This document shows positions 8,508-16,171 of a stretch of DNA of 46,073 nt, piece after piece (positions within the stretch are counted from its first letter, which is position 1; the number at the start of each line of letters is the position of its first letter). The translations under genes and the position numbers were made by a program. This DNA comes from an uncultured Bacteroidales bacterium. GTDB lineage: Bacteria; Bacteroidota; Bacteroidia; Bacteroidales; F082. Location of the stretch: contig CAMJQC010000018.1 of assembly GCA_946407975.1 (NCBI GenBank), positions 1 through 46,073 on the forward strand, written 5' to 3'. The notes under the pieces were generated by a model that was not told the DNA's origin, made no database searches, and worked only from the letters and a program-made list of their open reading frames with translations.

Positions 8508-9632
8508 TCACCCCCACCCCCCGCTCAGCGTGATCCATACGAAGATGGCACCGAAGACAAAGGTGATGATGGAGAGCCAGATGCTGCCGTTCCGGTTCAG
8601 GTGGGTGCGAATGTAGTCGAAGTCCTTAAACTCCTTGCGTTTCCAGTCGGTGGGGAGATGCTCCTTCAGCCAATTGCAGTAGGCGATGAGGTCCAACTCG
8701 GGATGCTGGATGAAGTAGTCGCGGGTCTTCACCTCCAGCTTGGGCTCGTCGCACCAGGAGAAGCAATGGCACCACTCGACTTTCTTGTCGTCGTCGGACA
8801 TGCCCAGACAGACCACGAGCTCGTTCTTGTTGCCGCCTTCCCAATAGGCGCGCTGCAGTTCGGCCACCTCGGGACCTTTGCCTTTGAAGCCGATGACAAA
8901 AAGACGGAACTGGTATTGCGGTCCACACAGGGCGTTCAGCAGCCTCACTTCCCTGATATGGTTGTCTGGAACATTGAGGTTGATGACCGTATTCTGGTCG
9001 TAACCCACTTCAGGATAGTCAACCAGCTCGTTGTCCACTCGCTCCTGTTCCCTGACGGTGGCGAACTTGAAAATGGAATCGGAGCCTATGACCTTATTGA
9101 TATACTTGTGCTTATGGGTAAGTGGGATGCAGGTCTCAATGCTATTGTCCCAAAAGGTCACCCAGGCATCGCCATCCTTGGTATAATAGTCGCGGTGCAT
9201 GTCCTTAAACACCCTTTCGGTCTTTAAGATCTTTCGCATGGTCTCATAATCGCGAAACGACATGGAATACTCTCCTGCATGGCAGGAATAGGTCCAGTGT
9301 TCGGGATGGTATTCGCGGTGCGAGCGGTCGACAGTCTCGGTACGATAGATGGTGTGACCATTGCTGTCGGTGCCTGCTGGCACCTCTCTCGTCTCGATCT
9401 GTACGATCCATTCATCCCAATCCTCATAATAGGTGACGGCCACGACATTGTCGCCAAGGAACTCCACGTCCTTCGTCTGACGCCGTTTCAGCAGCCACTG
9501 GGCCACAAACGTCACCAGCGACGAGGCGCCCACTAGAATCAGGCTCATCTGGATGGCATAGGCTTTGTCGTCGAGGACAGCGTAAAAGATGATTACGCCA
9601 ATGATCGGGATGAAATAGGATAGGAAGGCCAT
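8508..9632 (-). CDS. Conserved membrane protein of unknown function, LemA-linked
   Basis: I do not recognise a named family. The 374-residue protein has two N-terminal membrane segments (about 3-22 and 27-48), a large soluble part (about 55-345) and one membrane segment near the C terminus (about 350-370; SIWLSIITFVFGAIFVWITL). The soluble part has several Trp/Tyr-rich stretches (YYEDWDEWIVQIETREV, WVTFWDNSIETC) and a CHCFSWCDEPKLEV segment, but no catalytic motif I can name. It starts 3 nt after the stop of the LemA-like gene, so the two are almost certainly co-translated and may form a membrane complex. It ends convergently with eno. Confidence 0.75.
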   Translation of the reverse strand: MAFLSYFIPIIGVIIFYAVLDDKAYAIQMSLILVGASSLVTFVAQWLLKRRQTKDVEFLGDNVVAVTYYEDWDEWIVQIETREVPAGTDSNGHTIYRTETVDRSHREYHPEHWTYSCHAGEYSMSFRDYETMRKILKTERVFKDMHRDYYTKDGDAWVTFWDNSIETCIPLTHKHKYINKVIGSDSIFKFATVREQERVDNELVDYPEVGYDQNTVINLNVPDNHIREVRLLNALCGPQYQFRLFVIGFKGKGPEVAELQRAYWEGGNKNELVVCLGMSDDDKKVEWCHCFSWCDEPKLEVKTRDYFIQHPELDLIAYCNWLKEHLPTDWKRKEFKDFDYIRTHLNRNGSIWLSIITFVFGAIFVWITLSGGWG

Positions 9633-9635
9633 GCT

Positions 9636-10160
9636 TTAGTCTTCAAACACCTTCACGTTGTCATCGATAGCATCTTCCATGACCTGTTTCGTACGCGTCG
9701 AGGAGATGACTTCATACTCGATGGGCGGGCGGTTGCCGAGGAACCACTTGGCAGGAAGCGTCTGCAGCAGGCTCTTGTGTTCGCGGATGATGTCGAGCAT
9801 GCGCTCCTGGTATTTGGAGAACTCGGCGCGGAGCGTCTCGATACTCTGTGAGAGGCTCAAATACAACGAGGTGTCGAAATCGGGATTGTGCTCCTGGATC
9901 CATTTCATCAGGGAGCCGTCCTGACCTGTTCCGTAACGGCCTTCGATGAGCTTGGGGTAAATCTCCTCGAAAGCCTCGCGGTATTGCTCCGCCACTTCGG
10001 CTTTCTGCTTGATGACCTTCCACATCTTGTCGAAGACGCTCTCAATCTTGCCGCGCTGAGCCTCGGCCTCGTTACGCAGCCTGATTTCAAGGTTGTTGTA
10101 ATAGAAGTACAGTCCGACCAATATCAGGACGATGACTGCGATGACGATAATTGCTATCAT
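9636..10160 (-). CDS. LemA-like membrane protein
   Basis: A 174-residue protein with one N-terminal membrane helix (IAIIVIAVIVLILVGLYFYY, residues 2-21). Long amphipathic helices follow, in the LemA pattern: EAEAQRGKIESVFDKMWKVI near the N terminus and conserved helices through 60-150. LemA proteins are membrane-anchored helical bundles of unknown biochemical role. The usual start of the LemA fold (NxLV.LRN) is replaced here by YNNLEIRLRNEAEAQRGKI, so this is a divergent member. It lies between a DUF2130 gene (74 nt upstream) and the partner membrane gene (3 nt downstream). Confidence 0.78.
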   Translation of the reverse strand: MIAIIVIAVIVLILVGLYFYYNNLEIRLRNEAEAQRGKIESVFDKMWKVIKQKAEVAEQYREAFEEIYPKLIEGRYGTGQDGSLMKWIQEHNPDFDTSLYLSLSQSIETLRAEFSKYQERMLDIIREHKSLLQTLPAKWFLGNRPPIEYEVISSTRTKQVMEDAIDDNVKVFED

Positions 10161-10234
10161 GGTGAATTAGGTTTTGATGATATTATTCTTTGACAAACGA
10201 TTGGCGAACAAAGATTATAATCAAGGAACATTGT

Positions 10235-11581
10235 TTAGTCTTTATTCAAATCAGAAAACTTCTGAGCCATAGTGGGATTGTTCTTCGTCAGTTTCTTGAT
10301 GCTGATATCCTGCGCCTTGTCGTTCGCTAGACGCAAGTTACGCTCCGAACTGACCAAGGCTTCCTTCACTTTCTGCAGATGATTTATGGTCTTGTCAATC
10401 TCATCGACGGCTTCTTTAAACCGGGTCGCAAACAAGCCGACATTTCTGTTAAACTTGTCCTTGAATTCGTTCAGATCTTCCTCAAAATGCGTGATGTCGA
10501 TGTTTTGCGCTTTCACCAAGGCAAGTTCCGACTTGTATTCGGCGCTATTCAACGCCGCATTGCGAATCAGAGTAAGGATGGGCATGAAGCATTGCGGACG
10601 CACCACATACATCTTGGGGTATTTGTGCGACACATCGACAATACCCACATTATACAGCTCGCTGTCGGGCTCCAGCATCGAGACGAGGACGGCATATTCG
10701 CAGTTCTTCGTCGACCTGTCTTTGTCGAGTTTGGCAAAGAAATCCTCGTTTTTATGTTTGGTAGCCGTTGTGTCGTTCTCATTCTTCATCTCGAACATGA
10801 TGGAGACATATTCCTGTCCATCATCGGTATAATCGCGGAAGATGAAATCGCCTTTGCTGCCTTGGCTGGCATCGTTGTCCTTTTCAAAATAAGCGTTCTG
10901 AAACCCCATCTGACGGGCTTTCTCAAACTCCATCTCGCAATGTTGTTCCAAGGTCTCGCCCACCATCTTCGTGGACATGCGCGCCTTGAGATCCTTATAG
11001 AAAGCTATGGCCTCATCCTTGCCTTTCAGCTGGGCCTCATATTGCTCCCTCAGACTTTTCTCCTCAAGTTCAGCTTTCTGTTGTGCCTGTTTAACGTCCG
11101 CCTGTAGTTGAACGATTTTCGTGTTTTTATCTGCCAATTCCTGGTCTTTCTTCGCCACAGCTTCCTGTACTGCCAGTCTTTGGCTCTGTTCATTATTGTT
11201 AATCTGATTCTGAAGTTCGGTGACCTTCTGAACATACCGCGTCGTAAGCGACGACTTCTCCTGCATGAGCTCGTTCACTTTCGCCTCTCCTGCCTTGATG
11301 GCATCATTAACGGCAAGTCTTTTTTCCGTCTCACTTTGCTGAATACGGCTCTCCAGTTGGGCTATCTTTTCCTTCAAGCTGTTCATTGATTCTCCATGCG
11401 CTTTTTCCGCCTCTGCCTTCTCCACATTGGCTTTGGCACGGATGGTCTCTTCCAGCATATGTATCTTTTCAGCGACCTCCTTGTTATACGCCTCGTCCTT
11501 CACCTGTTTCAGAATCTCGGCGTAGCCTGATTCATCGATGGTAAACACTTCACCACATTTCGGACATCTGATCTCTTTCAT
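10235..11581 (-). CDS. DUF2130 family coiled-coil protein
   Basis: The 448-residue protein begins with a single CPKCGEVF half zinc-ribbon (residues 5-12). A long coiled coil follows (about 25-200) rich in Glu, Lys and Gln heptads. The C-terminal DUF2130 domain (about 205-400) includes [40 protein letters not shown] and [20 protein letters not shown]. Some authors relate this domain to nuclease-like folds because of the conserved D, ExK-like (FEMKNE) and T.KHKNEDFF motifs; I treat that as a hypothesis. It is transcribed ahead of the LemA-like gene. Function unknown. Confidence 0.85.
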   Translation of the reverse strand: MKEIRCPKCGEVFTIDESGYAEILKQVKDEAYNKEVAEKIHMLEETIRAKANVEKAEAEKAHGESMNSLKEKIAQLESRIQQSETEKRLAVNDAIKAGEAKVNELMQEKSSLTTRYVQKVTELQNQINNNEQSQRLAVQEAVAKKDQELADKNTKIVQLQADVKQAQQKAELEEKSLREQYEAQLKGKDEAIAFYKDLKARMSTKMVGETLEQHCEMEFEKARQMGFQNAYFEKDNDASQGSKGDFIFRDYTDDGQEYVSIMFEMKNENDTTATKHKNEDFFAKLDKDRSTKNCEYAVLVSMLEPDSELYNVGIVDVSHKYPKMYVVRPQCFMPILTLIRNAALNSAEYKSELALVKAQNIDITHFEEDLNEFKDKFNRNVGLFATRFKEAVDEIDKTINHLQKVKEALVSSERNLRLANDKAQDISIKKLTKNNPTMAQKFSDLNKD

Positions 11582-11667
11582 AATCCAACTATTAATTCAA
11601 TGTCATTATACATTCTTCCCAAAACAAAGTAATGATACAAATCATTCATCATATCCAACTGATTCTG

Positions 11668-11675
11668 CAAAGTTA
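11668..11675 (-). promoter_or_regulatory. Possible -7 box for the DUF2130 unit
   Basis: The minus-strand sequence TAACTTTG fits TAnnTTTG and lies 87 nt upstream of ATG 11581. The leader would be longer than elsewhere in the window. Confidence 0.5.
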
Positions 11676-11778
11676 CATCTTTTTCTCAAAAACGGCTGTA
11701 ATGATCAACAAACAAAACGTGCAATTCGGATAAGCACTGTTACTATAGCTCTCTACGGCAAGATATGGCAAAAAAACT

Positions 11779-11786
11779 TATCTTTG
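11779..11786 (+). promoter_or_regulatory. -7 box for rlmN, abutting the start codon
   Basis: TATCTTTG ends only 5 nt before the A of ATG 11791 (TATCTTTG CACC ATG). With a start site a few bases after the box, the mRNA would begin at or next to AUG, that is, leaderless. Confidence 0.72.
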
Positions 11787-11790
11787 CACC

Positions 11791-12813
11791 ATGGAAGAAA
11801 AAGAAACACTATTAGGCAAGACTCCGGCCGAGATGCAGGAGGTGGTCGAGAAACTCGGCTTGCCCAAATTCACCGGAAAGCAATTGGTGGACTGGATCTA
11901 CAACAAGCGTTGTGCTTCGTTTGACGAAATGACCAACCTGAGCAAGAGCGCCCGAGCCTTGCTTGAAGAACATTATCAGGTCGGTCTGCATGGTCCTTTG
12001 AAGGTACAGGTCTCCGCCGACGGCACGAAGAAATACCTCTTTCCTGCCGGACAGCATTTCGTCGAGGTGGCTTTTATCCCCGACAAGGAACGCGCCACCC
12101 TGTGCGTCTCCACCCAGGTGGGCTGTCAGATGGACTGTCTCTTCTGCGCCACCGGAAAGCAAGGGTTCCAAAAGAACCTCTCCGTGGCCGAGATCATCAA
12201 CCAAGTGTTGGCCTTGCCTGAGTTCGACACTTTGACCAACATCGTCTTCATGGGCATGGGCGAACCGCTCAACAACTACGATAACCTGATGCGCACGCTC
12301 GACATCCTCACCCAGGATTGGGCTTTGGCTTGGAGTCCCACCCGCATCACCGTCTCGACCTGCGGCATCATCCCCAACCTGAAGCGTTTCCTCGAAGAGT
12401 CGAAATGCAACCTGGCCATCAGCATGCACAGCCCCTTCCACGACGAGCGTCTCAAGCTGATGCCCATCGAGAAGACCTATCCCATCAAGGAGGTCATCCA
12501 CACTGTCAAGCAGCACGACTGGCGCGGACAACGCCGGCTCTCCTTCGAGTATATCGTCTTCAAAGACCTCAACCATAGCAAGGAGCATGTCAAAGAGATG
12601 GCGAGACTGCTCGGCGGCATGCGTTGCCGTGTCAACCTGATCCGCTATCACGCCGTGCCCGATATCCCGCTGAAGAGCCCCGACGGTATCGGGATCACCC
12701 TGTTCCGCGACGCGCTCAACGACAAAGGCATCATCGCCACCATACGCGCTTCGCGTGGCCAGGATATCGACGCCGCCTGTGGCCTGCTCTCCACCAAAAA
12801 CAAACAAGTTTAA
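11791..12813 (+). CDS. rlmN: 23S rRNA (adenine2503-C2)-methyltransferase RlmN
   Basis: Radical-SAM enzyme that methylates C2 of A2503 in the 23S peptidyl-transferase centre, and A37 of some tRNAs. The 340 residues have the RlmN N-terminal HhH-like region (1-95; ETLLGKTPAEMQEVVEKLGL), the radical-SAM cluster motif CxxxCxxC at C112, C116 and C119 (VGCQMDCLFCATGKQGF), and GMGEPLNNYDN. The C-terminal Cys (C330, in DAACGLL) is the expected methyl-carrying catalytic residue. RlmN rather than Cfr is supported by the length and by its housekeeping setting. A YqiA-like esterase gene follows 9 nt downstream and is probably co-transcribed. Confidence 0.96.
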   Translation: MEEKETLLGKTPAEMQEVVEKLGLPKFTGKQLVDWIYNKRCASFDEMTNLSKSARALLEEHYQVGLHGPLKVQVSADGTKKYLFPAGQHFVEVAFIPDKERATLCVSTQVGCQMDCLFCATGKQGFQKNLSVAEIINQVLALPEFDTLTNIVFMGMGEPLNNYDNLMRTLDILTQDWALAWSPTRITVSTCGIIPNLKRFLEESKCNLAISMHSPFHDERLKLMPIEKTYPIKEVIHTVKQHDWRGQRRLSFEYIVFKDLNHSKEHVKEMARLLGGMRCRVNLIRYHAVPDIPLKSPDGIGITLFRDALNDKGIIATIRASRGQDIDAACGLLSTKNKQV

Positions 12814-12822
12814 AAGGCCCTA

Positions 12823-13461
12823 ATGGAAAAACTGCTTTTCATACATGGCTTCAACTCCAATGGGAATGCGGTAAAAGCCCAGGTCATGCAGCGCAGCCTC
12901 ACGGATTATGAGACCATCTCCCCCACCATCGACTATTACAAGCTGACACCGAAAGAGGTAATGCAACAGTTGGGAGGACTCATCAGACAGCACCATCCCC
13001 TACTGACCGTCGGCTCCAGTCTCGGTGGATACTATTCCATCGCCTGCTCCGCCGCCTTCGGCATCCCCGTGCTGGCCATCAACCCGACCACCGAACCCAT
13101 GGCCGTCAAGAAAGTCCCATTGGGTAAAGTGCCATTTTTAGCTTCGTTAGCTGTCGCAATCAACAACAAACCCGAAAGAGGAGAACGCAAGAATCTTGCT
13201 AAAGACTTCGCCTTAGGCGAAAAGATCATCGAAGCATACAAGCGGTTCCAAACCGAGGTGTTTGACAAAGCCATTCCAGAAGGGAAAAACCTGAATTTCG
13301 CTCTCGCTACCGATGACGAGCTTCTTGGAAGCCATAGATATCTCGAAGAAAAATACCCACAGCATAACAAGATTCTCTACCACGACAACTGCGGACATCA
13401 TTTCACACAGTTTGAGAGCATCATTCCTTGGGTAAAAGAGCTAATCGAAGAGTATCGATGA
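12823..13461 (+). CDS. YqiA/YcfP-family alpha/beta-hydrolase (putative esterase)
   Basis: The 212-residue protein starts MEKLLFIHGFNSNGNAVKAQ, where HGFNS is the oxyanion-hole strand-turn of small YqiA/YcfP esterases. The nucleophile elbow is GSSLGGYYS (about residues 65-73). An acid residue is plausible in ALATDDELL (about 166) and the catalytic His in YHDNCGHHF (about 187-193). It has no signal peptide, so it is cytoplasmic. The substrate is unknown; E. coli YqiA hydrolyses short acyl and CoA esters in vitro. It follows rlmN by 9 nt. Confidence 0.85.
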   Translation: MEKLLFIHGFNSNGNAVKAQVMQRSLTDYETISPTIDYYKLTPKEVMQQLGGLIRQHHPLLTVGSSLGGYYSIACSAAFGIPVLAINPTTEPMAVKKVPLGKVPFLASLAVAINNKPERGERKNLAKDFALGEKIIEAYKRFQTEVFDKAIPEGKNLNFALATDDELLGSHRYLEEKYPQHNKILYHDNCGHHFTQFESIIPWVKELIEEYR

Positions 13462-13475
13462 TCAGTTGTTGAGTC

Positions 13476-13493
13476 AGTTAGGAGTGAGGAGTT
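13476..13493. repeat. Direct repeat AGTTAGGAGTGAGGAGTT, copy 2
   Basis: Identical to 6775-6792. It lies 15 nt after the stop of the YqiA-like gene, in a 244-nt intergenic region. Confidence 0.75.
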
Positions 13494-13505
13494 CTGTCAT
13501 TGACT

Positions 13506-13561
13506 CGCTTTGCATCGTCTGATCTTCGGTTTTCAAGGGGAGAACGAAAAGAGGCAAAGCG
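13506..13561. repeat. Inverted repeat with possible folded RNA
   Basis: The arms CGCTTTGC (13506-13513) and GCAAAGCG (13554-13561) are exact complements. Inside, GTTTTC and GAGAAC can pair around AAGGG. There is no T tract, so it is not a simple terminator. It may be a REP-type element or a structured 3' end for the upstream unit. Confidence 0.5.
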
Positions 13562-13656
13562 TCTAACGGGCATGCTAAAACCTTAGTCTTATTGGGCAAT
13601 TCATGAAGACAATCTTCCCATGAAGCGAATTTTGGGTTTCCTATAAGGAAAAACCC

Positions 13657-13664
13657 TATCTTTG
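13657..13664 (+). promoter_or_regulatory. -7 box for the S46 peptidase
   Basis: TATCTTTG followed by CAC, 42 nt before ATG 13706. TTTG at 13631-13634 is a candidate -33 element. The block CCTATAAGGAAAAACCCTA immediately upstream nearly repeats the sequence before the eno box. Confidence 0.75.
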
Positions 13665-13705
13665 CACACTCATAGTTAAAATCAATTCAACTTATCAATA
13701 CACAA

Positions 13706-15934
13706 ATGAAAAAAGTACTTGGAATTCTCGCTCTCGCCTTCATCATCTCGATAGGCAGAGTGTATGCCGACGAAGGCATGTGGCTCCCCATGTTCGTGGA
13801 GCGTCTCAATTATGTCGATATGCAGAAGATGGGTCTTCAGCTGACGCCTGAAGAACTCTACAGCATCAACCACAACAGCCTGAAAGACGCCATCGTGGGT
13901 CTTGGCAGCGACGCCAAACCGCGCGGTTTCTTCTGCACTGGCGAAATCGTCAGCGAACACGGTCTGCTGTTCACCAACCACCACTGCGGATACAGCTCCA
14001 TCCAGAAGCTCAGCTCCGTGGAACACGACTACCTGAAAGATGGTTTCTGGGCCAAGAACTACAGCGAGGAACTCCCCGCCGCCGACATGACCGCTTCTTT
14101 CCTCATCCGCATGGAAGACGTCACTAACGACGTCCTGGGCGTCGTCACTAACGACATGGACTTCGCCGCCCGCAATATGGCCATCAACGCCAAAATCAAG
14201 GAACTGGAAGCCGCTGCTTCTGAAGATGGCAAATACAACCCCGTCATCAAAGGTTTCTTCGAAGGCAACGAATACTACATGTTCGTCTATCAAGTGTACA
14301 CCGATGTCCGTCTCGTTGGCGTAGCCAACTCGTCCATCGGCAAGTTCGGCGGCGACACCGACAACTGGATGTGGCCCCGTCACACTGGCGACTTCAGCAT
14401 CTTCCGCGTCTATGCTGACAAGAACGGCAACCCTGCTCCTTATTCCAAGGATAACGTCCCGTTGACACCCAAGCACCACCTGCCCATCAGCCTCGACGGC
14501 GTGCAGAAGGACGACTTCACCATGATCTGGGGTTTCCCGGGTTCAACCGAACGTTACATGTCATCTTACGGCATCGACTACAACGTCGACACCTTCTACC
14601 CCATCATCATCGACATCTTCGGCAAGCAGCTCGAAGTGATGGATGAATACATGCAAGCTGACGACGCCATCAACCTGATGTATGCCGACAATCACGCCGG
14701 CCTCGCCAACACCTGGAAGAACTTCATCGGCCAATGCACCATGCTCCGCAAGAACAAGGTCTCTGAGACCAAAGTCGCCCTTGAGAAAGACTTCATGTCA
14801 TGGGTTTATTCCGATCCCAACCGTAAAGCAGAATACGGCCAAGCCTTGCCGAACCTGAAGAAAGCCTACGGCACTCTTGGCAAAGTCGCCAAATACATCT
14901 ATTATCCCAACTTCGTCGCTCAGACGGGTCCTGCCGGCATCGCTGCCGCTTTCGCTCCTTATTATAACGCCTATGAGGAAAAAGACAAAGAGACGGCTGC
15001 CATGATGCTCGAACAACTCAAAGGAATGGATGTCGATGCCATGTTTGCCGAGACCAATCCACAAGTGGAAAAGAAGACCTTTGCCGAGCTTCTGAAGACC
15101 TATAAGAATGCCTTCAAAGCCGAAGAACTCCCCGAGATCTACGATATCATCGACAAAAAATTCAAGGGCGACATCGACGCCTTCGCTGACGACGTTTATG
15201 CCAACTCTATCTTCGCTACGCCAGAGAGCATCAAAGCTTTCCTCGAAAAACCGAACCCGAAGAAGATCGGCAAAGACTATGCTTACATCATGAGCACCTC
15301 TATGATGGGAAAGATCATGGAAAACGTTCCCGCCTACCGTGAAGCCATGAATGTGGTCTCCGAAAACGACCACGTCTTCGTTAAGGGTCTGCGCGAATAC
15401 TACGCCGCCACCCAGCCTGAGAAGAGCCTCTATCCTGACGCCAACTCCACCATGAGAATGAGCTACGGCTCGGTACAGGACTATCAGCCCGCCGACGCCG
15501 TCCACTACGACTACGTCTGCACTGCCAACGGCATCATCGAGAAATATGTACCTGGCGACTACGAGTTCGACGCTCCAAAAGAACTCATCAGCCTCATCGA
15601 GAAGAAAGACTACGGTGTCTATGCCGACGATAACGGCGAACTCATCGTGTGCTTCCTCTCCACCAACGACATCACCGGCGGCAACTCCGGCAGCCCGATT
15701 ATGAACGGCAAGGGCGAACTTCTCGGCCTCGCTTTCGACGGCAACTGGGAAGCCATGAGCGGCGATGTCAACTTCGAGCCTAAACTCCAACGCACCATCA
15801 ATGTCGACATCCGCTACGTGCTCTTCATCATCGACAAGTACGCTGGCGCCACCAACCTGATCGACGAACTCGACATCCGCAAGAGCGAACCCAAACCGCT
15901 CCGCGTGGAAGAAGAAACTCCTGTGCAAGGTTAA
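13706..15934 (+). CDS. dpp7: S46 family dipeptidyl-peptidase, DPP7-type specificity
   Basis: A secreted serine exopeptidase that releases dipeptides from protein N termini; it feeds amino-acid fermentation in Bacteroidota. The 742 residues begin with a signal peptide (1 to about 21, KVLGILALAFIISIGRVYA). The chymotrypsin-like triad is His in TNHHCGY (about H93), Asp in HTGDFSIF (about D229) and Ser in GGNSGSP (S661), split by the helical domain characteristic of S46. The specificity position 18 residues after the Ser is Gly (G679, in LAFDGNWEAMSGD). DPP11 has Arg there and prefers Asp/Glu, so Gly points to DPP7-like preference for hydrophobic P1 residues. It is a single-gene unit with its own promoter and a strong terminator. 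Confidence 0.94.
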   Translation: MKKVLGILALAFIISIGRVYADEGMWLPMFVERLNYVDMQKMGLQLTPEELYSINHNSLKDAIVGLGSDAKPRGFFCTGEIVSEHGLLFTNHHCGYSSIQKLSSVEHDYLKDGFWAKNYSEELPAADMTASFLIRMEDVTNDVLGVVTNDMDFAARNMAINAKIKELEAAASEDGKYNPVIKGFFEGNEYYMFVYQVYTDVRLVGVANSSIGKFGGDTDNWMWPRHTGDFSIFRVYADKNGNPAPYSKDNVPLTPKHHLPISLDGVQKDDFTMIWGFPGSTERYMSSYGIDYNVDTFYPIIIDIFGKQLEVMDEYMQADDAINLMYADNHAGLANTWKNFIGQCTMLRKNKVSETKVALEKDFMSWVYSDPNRKAEYGQALPNLKKAYGTLGKVAKYIYYPNFVAQTGPAGIAAAFAPYYNAYEEKDKETAAMMLEQLKGMDVDAMFAETNPQVEKKTFAELLKTYKNAFKAEELPEIYDIIDKKFKGDIDAFADDVYANSIFATPESIKAFLEKPNPKKIGKDYAYIMSTSMMGKIMENVPAYREAMNVVSENDHVFVKGLREYYAATQPEKSLYPDANSTMRMSYGSVQDYQPADAVHYDYVCTANGIIEKYVPGDYEFDAPKELISLIEKKDYGVYADDNGELIVCFLSTNDITGGNSGSPIMNGKGELLGLAFDGNWEAMSGDVNFEPKLQRTINVDIRYVLFIIDKYAGATNLIDELDIRKSEPKPLRVEEETPVQG

Positions 15935-15955
15935 GATTTACTGACAAAACAGTGT

Positions 15956-15991
15956 AAAAGAGGTCACCTGCGGGTGGCCTCTTTTGTTTTA
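15956..15991 (+). terminator. Terminator of the S46 peptidase gene
   Basis: AAAAGAGGTCACC, loop TGCG, then GGTGGCCTCTTTT form a 13-bp stem with one T-G pair and run into TTTTGTTTT. It begins 22 nt after the stop codon. Confidence 0.93.
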
Positions 15992-16134
15992 TCACAAAAA
16001 CTTCATAGACAATAGGTTATAAGTATTTTTGTTAAATTAATGATTCTCTTTTATTTGCGATTTGTCAATAAATAGAAAAACATAGACAACACCTTTGTAG
16101 ACCCCAAAAACACTTGACGGAATCGCTTTTGCAA

Positions 16135-16142
16135 TAATTTTG
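16135..16142 (+). promoter_or_regulatory. -7 box for the first CotH-like gene
   Basis: TAATTTTG lies 30 nt before ATG 16172, with TTG at 16114-16116 as a possible -33 element. An ATG at 16145 is in frame but meets TGA after four codons, so 16172 is the start. Confidence 0.65.
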
Positions 16143-16171
16143 CAATGAACTCTTTATGAATCAAGAGAATC

